Positions 38,275 to 47,246 of a DNA stretch of 64,000 nt are shown piece after piece; position 1 is the stretch's first letter; each line of letters opens with the position of its first letter. This DNA is from Thiohalobacter thiocyanaticus (lineage in GTDB: Bacteria; Pseudomonadota; Gammaproteobacteria; Thiohalobacterales; Thiohalobacteraceae), in contig NZ_QZMU01000001.1 of NCBI RefSeq assembly GCF_003932505.1, forward strand, positions 124,001-188,000, in the 5' to 3' direction. The notes under the pieces are model-generated. The model was not told the origin of the DNA and ran no database searches. It saw only the letters and a list, made by a program, of their open reading frames with translations. A program made the position numbers and the translations under genes.

Positions 38275-39068
38275 CAGGGTGCCTCGGCACGCTCCGCTGC
38301 CGGTGTCAGGCTGCGGCGGTGAATCTCACGCAGCAGCGCCACATCCACGTACTCGGTCGCGCCGGCCTCACCCGCCAGTACCCGGCAGGGTGCCCCCGGT
38401 TCGCCCAGCTGGTCGACCACCAGGGCCGCGCCGCTGAAGTCCTGGTCCCGGGTATAGTGACTGACCGTGATCAGGGTGGGGATAGCGGCCGCGCGCGCCG
38501 AAAGCAGGCCGTTATGCGAATCCTCCAGCGCCAGGCAGGCCTGCGGGGCCAGCCCCATGGCGTCGAGGGTGTGATGATAGATGTCCGGGGCCGGCTTCTT
38601 GCTCGGTACGATACCGCCGGCTGCGATCAGTTCGAACCAGTCCTCGGCATCCGGGGCCAGGCTGGCCCTGAGCAGGGCGATGACGTTGTCCGGGGTGGTG
38701 GTGGTGGCGATGGCCAGCCGCAGCCCGGCAGCGCGCGCCTCCTCCAGCAGCCGGCGCACACCGGGGCGCAACGGCAGGCCGCCGCCCGCGACCCGTTCGG
38801 TATAGATGCGGGTCTTGGCCTGGTGCAGGCCGGCGATGTAGCCATCCAGATCCGCGGGCGGCTCGAACGGTGGGCGATATTTCTCCAGAAAAAAGCGGAT
38901 GCGTTCGCGTCCCCCGGTCACGCTGAGCAGGTCGCCGTAGGTGGCCTCATCCCAGTGCCAGTCCAGCCCGGCCTCGGCAAAGGCGGCATTGAAGGCCTCG
39001 CGATGGACCTCCTCGGTCTCGGCCAGCGTCCCGTCCACATCGAACAGCAGTGCCTGTAATTCCGTCAT
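38274..39068 (-). CDS. cbbY: CbbY-like HAD phosphatase
   Basis: 264 residues, HAD subfamily IA. Motif I LLFDVDGTLAETEEVHREAFN at 8-28, cap region with TYGDLLSVTGGRERIRFFLEKY (the CbbY-specific block), motif II ATTTTPDN, motif III Lys in VPSKKPAPDIY, and motif IV ALEDSHNGLLSA. CbbY removes xylulose-1,5-bisphosphate, a Rubisco inhibitor, so its presence points to Calvin-cycle autotrophy. ATG 39068 fits the family start. About 20 extra residues at the C-terminus. Confidence 0.85.
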   Translation of the reverse strand: MTELQALLFDVDGTLAETEEVHREAFNAAFAEAGLDWHWDEATYGDLLSVTGGRERIRFFLEKYRPPFEPPADLDGYIAGLHQAKTRIYTERVAGGGLPLRPGVRRLLEEARAAGLRLAIATTTTPDNVIALLRASLAPDAEDWFELIAAGGIVPSKKPAPDIYHHTLDAMGLAPQACLALEDSHNGLLSARAAAIPTLITVSHYTRDQDFSGAALVVDQLGEPGAPCRVLAGEAGATEYVDVALLREIHRRSLTPAAERAEAP

Positions 39069-39283
39069 CGAAGGCTGTCCCCCGAAATTTTGCAGGCGGC
39101 CAAGCTTACCCGAGCCGGCACAGGTTTTCATACCCGCGGCGCCGGAGCGGCAAATTCGCCCGCAGCGGGCTTGACTCGGGCCCGCTGTATCCCGAAACTT
39201 AGCCGCTTGTAGTTTTTCGCATGGCAGCCCGCCGGCGTTGAACCGGGACAACCCGCAGTAACCGAATCCTGTAGGAGAACTGG

Positions 39284-40030
39284 ATGGCTACCAAGAAAAA
39301 GGCCACCGCCAAGAAGAAGGCGGTCACGAAGAAGGCAGCGCCGGCCGCAGTCAGGAAAAAGGCTACGGCGAAAAAGAAGGCCACCGTGAAGAAGAAAGCA
39401 GCGGTCAAGAAGGCCGTAACCGGCAGGACGGCAGCCAAAAAGAGCGCGAGCAAGAAGACAGCGGCGAAAAAGACCACGGCGAAGAAAAAGGCTGCCGTGA
39501 AGAAGGCCGCGACGAAAAAGGCAACCGCGAAAAAGGCAGCCGCAAAAAAGACGGTGACCGGGAAGACAGGTGCCAGAAAAACACCCGCGGCAGAAAAGGT
39601 CGGCGGCAAGGGCACGACCCTGATCGAGGAGATCGCGCCCTACCAGGAAGTGGTCGGCGAGGAGTACATGAACGAGGACCAGAAGTCGCACTTCCGCGAC
39701 CTGCTCTGGGCCTGGAAGCGCGAACTGATGGAAGAGGTCGACCGCACCGTGCATCACATGCAGGACGAAGCGGCCAACTTCCCCGACCCGAACGACCGGG
39801 CCACCCAGGAATCCGAGTTCAGCCTGGAACTGCGCACGCGCGACCGTGAACGCAAGCTGATCAAGAAGATCGACGAGGCGCTGGACAAGCTGGACCACGA
39901 CGAGTACGGCTACTGCGAGTCCTGTGGCATCGAGATCGGTATCCGCCGGCTGGAGGCACGTCCCACCGCCACCCTGTGCATCGACTGCAAGACCCTGGAC
40001 GAGATCCGCGAGAAGCACATGGGCAAGTAA
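39284..40030 (+). CDS. dksA: DksA with long Lys/Ala-rich histone-H1-like N-terminal tail
   Basis: 248 residues against about 150 for standard DksA. Residues 1-105 are almost only Lys, Ala, Thr and Val in [16 protein letters not shown] repeats, like the C-terminal tail of histone H1 or AlgP. Residues about 110-248 are a full DksA: coiled-coil tip with DPNDRATQE (the DxxDxA motif that acts in the RNA polymerase secondary channel) and the zinc finger CESCGIEIG ... CIDC near 210-234. Ribosome site TAGGAGA at 39272-39278. DksA with ppGpp tunes rRNA and amino-acid promoters; the tail probably binds DNA or RNA non-specifically (inference). Paired with gluQ as usual. Confidence 0.93.
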   Translation: MATKKKATAKKKAVTKKAAPAAVRKKATAKKKATVKKKAAVKKAVTGRTAAKKSASKKTAAKKTTAKKKAAVKKAATKKATAKKAAAKKTVTGKTGARKTPAAEKVGGKGTTLIEEIAPYQEVVGEEYMNEDQKSHFRDLLWAWKRELMEEVDRTVHHMQDEAANFPDPNDRATQESEFSLELRTRDRERKLIKKIDEALDKLDHDEYGYCESCGIEIGIRRLEARPTATLCIDCKTLDEIREKHMGK

Positions 40031-40063
40031 GGCCCCGCCGGCCTTCCCCTGATAGTGCGGACA

Positions 40064-40095
40064 GTCCATCCCCTCTCCCGCCGGAGGGGATGGAC
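40064..40095. repeat. 12-bp perfect hairpin between dksA and gluQ
   Basis: GTCCATCCCCTC (40064-40075) and GAGGGGATGGAC (40084-40095). No T-run follows on either strand, so not a classical terminator; it may be a processing or partial-termination site between the two genes. Confidence 0.6.
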
Positions 40096-40147
40096 GATAG
40101 CCGGTTCGCCAGTTCCTCCCTTTTCATGGGTTGGATAGAATCTCCCC

Positions 40148-41086
40148 ATGAGCGCTCCCTCTTATCGCGGCCGTTTCGCCCCCTCGCCCACCGGGCCCCT
40201 GCATATCGGCTCCCTGATCGCTGCCATGGCGAGCTATCTGGATGCGCGTGCACACCAGGGTCAGTGGCTGGTGCGGATGGAGGACCTGGATCCGCCGCGC
40301 GAGGTACCGGGAGCGGCGGCGGATATCCTGCGTTCGCTGGAAGCCTTCGGGTTCGAGTGGGACGGCCCGGTCTGGTTTCAGGGGCGGCGCGGCGAAATCT
40401 ATCAGGCGCAGATCGACCGGCTGCTCGAAGCAGGCTTCGCCTTTCACTGCGGCTGCAGCCGGCGTGAGATCCTGGAGGCGGCGCGTCCCGGCATAGAGGG
40501 TCCTGTCTATCCCGGCACCTGCCGCGACGGCCTGGCCGCGGGCAAGGCACCGCGAGCGGTGCGGCTGCGGGTTGCCGACCAGGACGTGAGCTTCGAGGAC
40601 CGGCTGCAGGGACGCATCAGCCAGAACCTGGCCCGGGAACTGGGCGATTTCGTGATCCGCCGCGCCGACGGCCTGTTCGCCTATCAACTGGCGGTGGTCA
40701 TCGACGATGCCGAACAGGGGATCACGGATGTGGTGCGCGGCAGTGATCTGCTGGCCTCCACCCCGCGCCAGTGCTGGCTGCAGGCGCAGCTCGGTCTGCC
40801 CCGGCCGCGTTACATGCACATTCCGGTAGCGGTCAATACGGCGGGAGAGAAACTCAGCAAGCAGACCCATGCGCCCGCGCTGGATGCCAGCCAACCGCTA
40901 CCCGCCCTGTGGCGGGCCGCCGCCTTCCTGGAACTGGAGCCGCCGCGCGACCTGCTGGCGGCATCGGTCAGGGAATTCTGGGACTGGGCCCGGGCGCACT
41001 GGCGAACCGAGGCGCTGGCCGGACAGCAGAAAAAGCCCGGGCCCGGCCCGGTTGACCGGATCGGTGGTCATCAGGGCTTGATATAG
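40148..41086 (+). CDS. gluQ: Glutamyl-Q tRNA(Asp) synthetase
   Basis: 312 residues. A truncated glutamyl-tRNA synthetase that adds Glu to queuosine at position 34 of tRNA(Asp). HIGH-type motif in APSPTGPLHIGSLIAAMASYLDA (H at 19), Zn-binding CGCSRREI ... CRDG with the YPGTC segment near 120, and a KMSKS counterpart KLSKQTHAPALD near 236. Lacks the anticodon-binding domain, as expected. Downstream of dksA. Convergent with and overlapping the dsrE gene by 16 bases. Confidence 0.95.
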   Translation: MSAPSYRGRFAPSPTGPLHIGSLIAAMASYLDARAHQGQWLVRMEDLDPPREVPGAAADILRSLEAFGFEWDGPVWFQGRRGEIYQAQIDRLLEAGFAFHCGCSRREILEAARPGIEGPVYPGTCRDGLAAGKAPRAVRLRVADQDVSFEDRLQGRISQNLARELGDFVIRRADGLFAYQLAVVIDDAEQGITDVVRGSDLLASTPRQCWLQAQLGLPRPRYMHIPVAVNTAGEKLSKQTHAPALDASQPLPALWRAAAFLELEPPRDLLAASVREFWDWARAHWRTEALAGQQKKPGPGPVDRIGGHQGLI

Positions 41087-41508
41087 GTAAAGCCCTGCTG
41101 CTGCAGATGGGACAGTTCCGCCACCCCGCTGGGAACGATATCCGCCTCGGTGACGTTGAACAGATCGTTATCCTTGTCGATCCCGCGACCACGCAGGGTA
41201 TTGGCGCAGACATGAAACCTGATGTTCTGGCTCTTCAGGCTGACCACCTTGCTCTGTACGTTCATGTCGGAATTGGCGTTCTGGAGCAGCGACACGCCAT
41301 CGCCGTGCATGACGATGCGCAGATCGAGATTCTCCGCACCAACGGCATTGATATGATTCTGGATGTTGCGCATGGCGGCATTGTGGATCGCGGGGTCATC
41401 CATGTTGATGTGATACACCACCTTCTGCTTGCCGTATTCTCCCGCCGTCCCCACAGCGGATGCCAGAGTGAACAGAGCTGCCAGTACGGCGGCGATGAGA
41501 TGTTTCAT
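41071..41508 (-). CDS. Periplasmic DsrE-family protein
   Basis: 145 residues with a cleavable signal peptide (MKHLIAAVLAALFTLASAVGTAG). DsrE-like alpha/beta fold: KVVYHINMDDPAIHNAAMRNIQNHINAVG, LDLRIVMHGDGVSLLQ, and FHVCANTLRGRGID with one conserved Cys near residue 103. Periplasmic DsrE/YchN-type proteins are common in sulfur oxidisers and are suspected sulfur-binding or redox proteins; no specific role is assigned. Convergent overlap with gluQ. Upstream DNA to acs (about 250 bp) has no other gene. Confidence 0.85.
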   Translation of the reverse strand: MKHLIAAVLAALFTLASAVGTAGEYGKQKVVYHINMDDPAIHNAAMRNIQNHINAVGAENLDLRIVMHGDGVSLLQNANSDMNVQSKVVSLKSQNIRFHVCANTLRGRGIDKDNDLFNVTEADIVPSGVAELSHLQQQGFTYIKP

Positions 41509-41761
41509 GATGTCATTCCTCCTGACGCTGTGTGATGAATCCGGGTTGGCTTTGCCAGCCGTCTACCACTAGAGCCTCCCCACCGGCCTTTTATTCCGTC
41601 CCCGAACAACGCCCTTCGCAGTTCAGCCTGCAGACGACTCCACATGGACCGTCGCTCTGGGCTAGAATGGTTTCCCGACCCGCCCGGGCGTGAAGGCGGA
41701 GACTACGCCTGGACAGCGCGCGTCACGGCACAGGCAACAGACCGGTACCCAGGAGGCTTTT

Positions 41762-43699
41762 ATGTCGGATATCAGGATCCACCCCGTCCCGGACGGTTTC
41801 GCGGCCAATGCGCTCATCGACGCCGATCAGTACAAGGCCATGTACCAGCGTTCCGTCGAGGACCCGGAAGGCTTCTGGTCCGAGCAGGCCGAGCAGTTCC
41901 TTACCTGGTTCAGCCCCTGGGACAAAACCCTTGAATGGGATTACCACAAGGCACATATCCGCTGGTTCGAGGGCGGCAGGCTCAATGCCTGCTACAACTG
42001 CCTGGACCGCCACCTGGAAAGCCGTGGTGAACAGACCGCCCTGATCTGGGAAGGCGACGATCCGAACATTGACAAAACGCTGACCTATCGTGAACTCCAC
42101 GCGGCCGTGTGCAGATTCGCCAATGCCCTCAAGTCGCGGGGTGTGAAAAAAGGCGACCGGGTATGCATCTACATGCCCATGATCCCTGAGGCCTGCATCG
42201 CCATGCTGGCCTGCGCTCGCATCGGCGCGGTGCACTCGGTGGTCTTCGGCGGCTTCTCACCGGAATCGCTCAAGGACCGCATCCTGGACTCCGACTGCCG
42301 GGTGCTGATCACTGCCGACGAGGGCGTGCGCGGCGGCCGCCAGGTCCCGCTCAAGGCCAATGCCGATAAGGCGCTGCAGTCCTGCCCCGACGTGCACACG
42401 GTATTCACCGTCAAGCGCACCGGCGGCGAGGTGGAATGGAACCCGAACCGCGATGTCTGGTATCACGAGGAGGTGGCCGAGGCCTCCACCGACTGTCCGG
42501 CCGAGGAGATGGATGCCGAGGATCCGCTGTTCATCCTCTACACCTCCGGTTCCACCGGCAAACCCAAGGGCGTGCTGCACACCACCGGCGGCTACCTGCT
42601 GTTCGCCGCCATCACCCACAAGTACACCTTCGACTACCACGACGGCGACGTCTACTGGTGCACCGCCGACGTGGGCTGGATCACGGGTCATTCCTATATC
42701 GTCTATGGCCCGCTGGCCAACGGCGCCATCAGCCTGGTGTTCGAGGGTGTCCCGACCTGGCCTGACGCCTCCCGCTTCTGGCAGGTGGTCGACAAGCATC
42801 AGGTCAACACCTTCTACACCGCCCCGACCGCCATCCGTGCCCTGATGCGCGAGGGCGAGGCGCCGGTCAAGCAGACCACCCGCAGCTCACTCAAGCTGCT
42901 CGGCACGGTGGGCGAGCCCATCAATCCGGAAGCCTGGGAATGGTATTACCGGGTGGTGGGCGACGAACGCTGCCCGATCGTGGACACCTGGTGGCAAACC
43001 GAGACCGGCGGCCACATGATCACCTCGCTGCCAGGCGCCATCCCGATGAAACCCGGTTCAGCCACCCGTCCCTTCTTCGGGGTGGTACCGGGCATCGTCG
43101 ACAACGAGGGCAAACTCATGGAAGGCGAATGCGAGGGCAGCCTGGTCATCACCCGGCCCTGGCCGGGCCAGATGCGCACCGTCTACGGCGATCACCAGCG
43201 CTTCATCGACACCTATTTCAAGGCCTTCCCGGGCTATTACTTTTCCGGCGACGGCGCCCGCCGCGACGCCGACGGCGATTACTGGATCACCGGGCGGGTG
43301 GACGACGTGCTCAATGTCTCGGGCCACCGGCTGGGCACCGCCGAGGTGGAAAGCGCGCTGGTGCTGCACAAGGCGGTGGCCGAAGCCGCGGTGGTCGGTT
43401 ATCCCCACGACGTCAAGGGCCAGGGCATCTACGCCTATGTCACCCTGGTTAAAGATATCGACCCCAGTGACGAATTACGCCAGGAACTGGTGGACCTGGT
43501 CCGCGAGGAAATCGGCCCGATCGCCAAGCCGGATGTCATCCAGTGGGCGCCGGCCCTGCCCAAGACCCGCTCGGGCAAGATCATGCGCCGTATCCTGCGC
43601 AAGATTGCCGCCAACGAACTGGACTCGCTGGGCGACACCTCAACCCTCGCCGATCCGGGGGTGGTGGGCGAGCTGACCGAGAACCGGGCCAACCGCTGA
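41762..43699 (+). CDS. acs: Acetyl-CoA synthetase
   Basis: 645 residues, AMP-forming. Converts acetate, ATP and CoA to acetyl-CoA. P-loop-like motif [20 protein letters not shown] near 260-280, [15 protein letters not shown] near 412, and C-terminal hinge [24 protein letters not shown]. The regulatory/catalytic Lys sits in [15 protein letters not shown] near 606, the site acetylated by Pat-type enzymes. ATG 41762 has a strong AGGAGG site just upstream. An upstream in-frame ATG at 41690 lacks one. Confidence 0.96.
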   Translation: MSDIRIHPVPDGFAANALIDADQYKAMYQRSVEDPEGFWSEQAEQFLTWFSPWDKTLEWDYHKAHIRWFEGGRLNACYNCLDRHLESRGEQTALIWEGDDPNIDKTLTYRELHAAVCRFANALKSRGVKKGDRVCIYMPMIPEACIAMLACARIGAVHSVVFGGFSPESLKDRILDSDCRVLITADEGVRGGRQVPLKANADKALQSCPDVHTVFTVKRTGGEVEWNPNRDVWYHEEVAEASTDCPAEEMDAEDPLFILYTSGSTGKPKGVLHTTGGYLLFAAITHKYTFDYHDGDVYWCTADVGWITGHSYIVYGPLANGAISLVFEGVPTWPDASRFWQVVDKHQVNTFYTAPTAIRALMREGEAPVKQTTRSSLKLLGTVGEPINPEAWEWYYRVVGDERCPIVDTWWQTETGGHMITSLPGAIPMKPGSATRPFFGVVPGIVDNEGKLMEGECEGSLVITRPWPGQMRTVYGDHQRFIDTYFKAFPGYYFSGDGARRDADGDYWITGRVDDVLNVSGHRLGTAEVESALVLHKAVAEAAVVGYPHDVKGQGIYAYVTLVKDIDPSDELRQELVDLVREEIGPIAKPDVIQWAPALPKTRSGKIMRRILRKIAANELDSLGDTSTLADPGVVGELTENRANR

Positions 43700-43728
43700 C
43701 GATTACAATCTGAACAAAGGGCCGGTGA

Positions 43729-44514
43729 ATGGATATTACCCAGCTGTATGTACTGCTGGTCGAACCTTCCACCACGCAACAGCGCATTGTCCGCGACTGG
43801 TTGCAGACCTTCGGTGTCACGCACCTCACCTGTGTCCAGACCGGCGGCGAAGGACTGAAGCACATCCAGGGCCGGCGCCCCGATCTGGTCATCAGCGCCA
43901 TGCACCTGGCCGACATGACCGGCACCGAGCTGTTGCAGGTCATGCGCAACGCGCCCGATTCCGAGGAGACCGGCTTCATCCTGATTTCCAGCGAAACCGG
44001 GTTGCGCTATCTGGAGCCGCTGCGTCAGGCCGGTGTGACCGCCATCCTTCCCAAACCCTTCGATCAGGAGCAGTTGAAGCGGGCACTGTACTCGACCCTG
44101 GACTATCTGGAACCCGGCAGCCTGCAGCTGGGCCACTACAGCGCCGAGGAACTCAATGTCCTGCTGGTCGATGACATGCAGACCGGCCGGCGCTTCATGC
44201 GTCACATCCTGGAACGGCTCGGTATCGAGAAGATCGAGGAAGCCGCCAACGGCCGCGAGGCCCGCGATCTCATCGACCACAACTTCTACGATCTTATCAT
44301 CAGCGATTACTACATGCCGGAAATGGACGGCCAGGCCCTGGTCGACTATATCCGCAACCAGAGCAGCCAGCCGGGCGTGCCGGTCCTCATGGTCAGTTCC
44401 CGCACTGACGAAAGTCGCATCGCCGCCCTACAGCAGATCGGGGTCTCGGCCGTGTTCGACAAGCCCTTCGATGTCGAAACCCTGCGCTCCATGATCGAGA
44501 CGGTCCTGGCCTGA
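43729..44514 (+). CDS. Double receiver-domain response regulator
   Basis: 261 residues, two CheY-like receiver domains and no output domain. The first (about 5-125) lacks the phospho-accepting Asp: the position reads LVISAMHL with Ala where Asp is expected, and the acidic pocket is LVEPS; its switch Lys is kept (LPKPFD). The second (about 140-261) is complete: LLVDDMQ, phospho-Asp in LIISDYYMPEMDG, and Lys in FDKPFD. So one pseudo-receiver is fused to one active receiver. It begins 29 bp after acs, possibly co-transcribed. No kinase gene is adjacent. Confidence 0.9.
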   Translation: MDITQLYVLLVEPSTTQQRIVRDWLQTFGVTHLTCVQTGGEGLKHIQGRRPDLVISAMHLADMTGTELLQVMRNAPDSEETGFILISSETGLRYLEPLRQAGVTAILPKPFDQEQLKRALYSTLDYLEPGSLQLGHYSAEELNVLLVDDMQTGRRFMRHILERLGIEKIEEAANGREARDLIDHNFYDLIISDYYMPEMDGQALVDYIRNQSSQPGVPVLMVSSRTDESRIAALQQIGVSAVFDKPFDVETLRSMIETVLA

Positions 44515-44914
44515 CGGATTTCCGTTGTCTTTTCGGGCGGGCCCGCGACCGATTGCCTGGACTCGTTCCAGATCCCGCCGGGCATCCCGGGCCGGCATCC
44601 GGGGCCCTGCAACGACGCCCGGCAGTCCCCACGCCAGCGCCCCTGAAATCTCATAACATCATGTTTATAATATATTAAAAAACATCCTCCCCATACCTTC
44701 CGAGCGGCCGTCACATCCCCCCGCCTGACACGATTCAAGTCACCCCGCAAAACGCCGATACCTGAAGTAGAAACAGATGTCAAGGTTTTGGCGCACAAAT
44801 ACCCCCATCGGGGCAACCAGCAACGGAATGCCCGGGAACCAGGGCAGAGACGACGCACCGGTACTCAATGCACACGGGACCCGCGGGGCCCCTCGATCAG
44901 AGCGAGCTTGAATT
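44515..44914 (+). other. 400-bp intergenic region: promoter, palindrome and long leader
   Basis: No gene is seen. It contains the AACATCATGTT palindrome at 44656-44666, an overlapping promoter-like sequence at 44643-44671 and a roughly 240-nt leader before ATG 44915. The leader can form small hairpins: CCCCC ATC GGGG near 44802-44814, TGCCC/GGGCA near 44828-44846, and a G/C-rich one near 44880-44895. Base composition shifts from AT-rich at the promoter to GC-rich in the leader. Confidence 0.45.
44643..44671 (+). promoter_or_regulatory. Promoter-like sequence overlapping palindrome
   Basis: CTGAAA (44643-44648), 17-bp spacer, TATAAT (44666-44671). The palindrome AACATCATGTT lies in the spacer and touches the -10 box, the usual place for a repressor operator. 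The -35 match is weak (4 of 6). Confidence 0.4.
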
Positions 44915-46282
44915 ATGAATGGCCTGAAATCACTCTTTATCGTCAGTTTTGCCTTTGTCAGCCATCTGGGCCTGAGCCAGGCTCAGGCCGGGGCGGAAGA
45001 CATCTATGCCGTGCAGTTCTCCGCCGACGGCAAACATCTGGTGACCGGCGGCTCCGGCGGCCACAGCCTGGAATACGACGAGAATTTCAGCGGCGGCATC
45101 AAGCTGTGGGACGTGGGCAGCGGCAAACTGGTCAGGGCCTTCGGCCAGCAGGCGGATATCCAGACCATCTTCGGCGAACAGCATGGCCGGGTCGGCAAGC
45201 GCCGCTGGAACATTCACAGCTTCAAGGACATCGTCGTCTCCGGCAACTACCCGGACGGCAAGGTCGTGCTGCTGCCGAGTTCACTCGGACGGATCCAGGA
45301 CCGCACCGAGGTGCAGCTGCCCGATCTGATCGGCGGTTACTTCAATCTCGACGGCAAGCAGCCGGCACGTATTCCGCTGACGGCAAACAGCCAGGCCAAG
45401 GGCTGCGGCACGGACAGCGCCTATGAGTTCATCGGCCCCGTGGCTGCCTCGGACAACGGCCGCTATGCCGCGGTGGTGGTCAATACCTGCAAGGCCGAGA
45501 ATGACCGCCAGGTACCGATCGCCCAGTATGACTCGACGCTGCATATCGTCGATCTGCAGGATATGAGCATCAAGCGCACGGTGGAGCAGCTGGATTCCGG
45601 GCTCTATGCCATCGGGGTGGCCAATCAGGGCGATCGCATCGCCTATGTGGGCCGGGACCGGTTCGCCGTCATGGAACTGGACAGCAGGCATCGGCAGGTG
45701 ATCGAGGAATACCCGGATGCGGTGTATCAGGTCCCGCGTCAGTTCAGCACCCTGTATTTCAACGAGAAAGCCACCCGGCTTGTCTCCCTGCACTACATCT
45801 ATGACATCGAGACCGGTAACGAGAAGGAGCTGGCCTGGGGCGATGAATCGGCTGTCAACAAGGGCCGCACGTCCGCCGTAAGCGTCGCTCCCGACCTGAG
45901 CTACTTCGTACTGGTCAAGCCCAAGCGCTCCTTCATCACCTTCGATGACAAGGGGCTGCCCCGCTCCTACGGCAAGGCCGACAAGGTCTTCGTAGTGAAC
46001 GTCCAGACCGGAGAAGAGCGGGAGCTGAAGGTGACCGATGCACGCACCGAGGGCAAACGCTGCTCCACCGACATCTCGCCGGACAGCCGCCGGGTCGCCG
46101 TGGCCTGTGCCGGCGGACTGATCAAGGTCTTTGACGCCAGCTCCGGTAACCTGGTGTGGGAACAGCGCAATGTGGGCTACAAGCGTCACGACCTGGACAA
46201 AAACCTGATCAAGGTCCGGTACGATGCCCCGGCACAGCCGCTGTACTCCTACATTTCCGCGGCAGGCAGCATGATCAACTGA
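44915..46282 (+). CDS. Secreted WD40-like beta-propeller protein
   Basis: 455 residues with an N-terminal signal peptide (LFIVSFAFVSHLGLSQAQAG), so periplasmic or surface. WD/YVTN-type blades: DIYAVQFSADGKHLVTGGSGGH followed by GGIKLWDVGSGKLVRAF near the N-terminus, STLHIVDLQDMSIKRTV, KVFVVNVQTGEERELKV, and ISPDSRRVAVACAGGLIKVFDASSGNLVWEQ near the C-terminus. Probably a six- or seven-blade propeller. Function unknown. Alone in its unit, with the palindrome/promoter upstream and a terminator at 46308-46337. Confidence 0.8.
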   Translation: MNGLKSLFIVSFAFVSHLGLSQAQAGAEDIYAVQFSADGKHLVTGGSGGHSLEYDENFSGGIKLWDVGSGKLVRAFGQQADIQTIFGEQHGRVGKRRWNIHSFKDIVVSGNYPDGKVVLLPSSLGRIQDRTEVQLPDLIGGYFNLDGKQPARIPLTANSQAKGCGTDSAYEFIGPVAASDNGRYAAVVVNTCKAENDRQVPIAQYDSTLHIVDLQDMSIKRTVEQLDSGLYAIGVANQGDRIAYVGRDRFAVMELDSRHRQVIEEYPDAVYQVPRQFSTLYFNEKATRLVSLHYIYDIETGNEKELAWGDESAVNKGRTSAVSVAPDLSYFVLVKPKRSFITFDDKGLPRSYGKADKVFVVNVQTGEERELKVTDARTEGKRCSTDISPDSRRVAVACAGGLIKVFDASSGNLVWEQRNVGYKRHDLDKNLIKVRYDAPAQPLYSYISAAGSMIN

Positions 46283-46307
46283 TCACTGCGAACCGGTTGG
46301 TACCCGG

Positions 46308-46337
46308 AATGCGGCTGAGCAATCAGCCGCATTTTTT
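46308..46337 (+). terminator. Intrinsic terminator after propeller gene
   Basis: Stem AATGCGGCTGA / TCAGCCGCATT with loop GCAA (46308-46333), leading into a T-run ending at 46337. Confidence 0.9.
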
Positions 46338-46348
46338 ATGTCCCGATG

Positions 46349-46577
46349 AAAACGCAAAGGAGGAGGCACAATGTTAAGGGATCTCTGATTAATTCAATGA
46401 TCCTCGTCATTGCGAGCAAAGCGAAGCAATCTCGTACAGCAGAATCAATCGGTTGTGGATTGCCACGGTGCTACGCGCCTCGCAATGACGAATAAATCAG
46501 AGGTTCCTTAATATTATTATTCCTCAGCGTCTCTGCACCCATAGGGCATAAACGTCTTTGCGTTCTCAGCGTTGATC
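46349..46577. repeat. Three nested palindromic repeats
   Basis: Outer arms AACGCAAAGGAGGAGG (from 46350) and GTCTTTGCGTT (about 46552-46562). Middle arms TTAAGGGATCTCTGATT (46373-46389) and AATCAGAGGTTCCTTAA (46495-46511). Inner arms CGTCATTGCGAG (46405-46416) and CTCGCAATGACG (46479-46490). The gap 46283-46600 holds this and the terminator; no gene is seen. Confidence 0.75.
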
Positions 46578-46600
46578 CCGCCTGGCTACCACAGGCCGCA

Positions 46601-47227
46601 TCAGAAGGCATAGGCACTGGAGACGATCACCAGGCCCAGCAGATAGACCAGCCAGGGCCTGTGCCCCACCCTGCCCTGCAGCAGCCAGCCCAGCAGCTTC
46701 AGCCCGGCGTAAATGAACAGCATATAAACCGGGATCACCTGCACCGAGGTCAGATGGAACAGCTCCCCGGGCAGATAGTAGGCGTAGTATTCGCCCAGCA
46801 GCAGGATGAACAGCAGGTTGCCGCACACCTCATAGAACAGGGGCGCATCCAGCCCGATGATGGCTGCGTGCACCCGGGTGCGGTTGTGACGCGCCGGCAG
46901 CCGACTGGCCAGAACCTGGCGGAAAAAATACAGGTGCACGCCATACACCGGCCAGATGATGAAGGACAGCAGGGAGATATCGCCGCCGTACAGGGGCAGG
47001 ACGCGGTACTCCCACAGCTTGCGTCCGAACAGCGTCTCGTAGGCCGAGTTCACCAGGATCTCGGAAATCACCGCGACCAGAAACACGGCCGCGGCATACA
47101 GGGCAATCTCGAGCGGCTCGACGCGGAAGGCACCGCGCATCAGCCACCGGTTCAGCAGCCAGGAGAACCCAAGAAAGATAAGGGCACACAGGATGCCGAT
47201 CACAAAGACATGCAGGGTAGGATGCAT
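46601..47227 (-). CDS. Unknown multi-pass membrane protein
   Basis: 208 residues with about five or six membrane helices (8-30, 45-65, 90-115, 135-155, 165-185, 192-208). The central block YETLFGRKLWEYRVLPLYGGDISLLSFIIWPVYGVHLYF looks conserved but I do not recognise the family. ATG 47227 is preferred; seven upstream residues are possible. It starts only about 20 bp beyond the pnp terminator, so it depends on read-through or a promoter inside the terminator region. Confidence 0.65.
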   Translation of the reverse strand: MHPTLHVFVIGILCALIFLGFSWLLNRWLMRGAFRVEPLEIALYAAAVFLVAVISEILVNSAYETLFGRKLWEYRVLPLYGGDISLLSFIIWPVYGVHLYFFRQVLASRLPARHNRTRVHAAIIGLDAPLFYEVCGNLLFILLLGEYYAYYLPGELFHLTSVQVIPVYMLFIYAGLKLLGWLLQGRVGHRPWLVYLLGLVIVSSAYAF

Positions 47228-47246
47228 CGTCAATTTGTCCGTACAC

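Noticed and set aside
39128-40069. Minus-strand frame with Phe/Leu-rich repeats
   Set aside because: Antisense of the Lys/Ala-rich dksA tail.
41540-41610. tRNA-like D-arm (TAGTGGTAGA on the minus strand)
   Set aside because: No acceptor, anticodon or T-arm pairing could be built around it.
44760-44900. c-di-GMP-I (GEMM) or cobalamin riboswitch in the propeller leader
   Set aside because: The conserved GCACAGGGCAAACC-type and B12-box words are absent.
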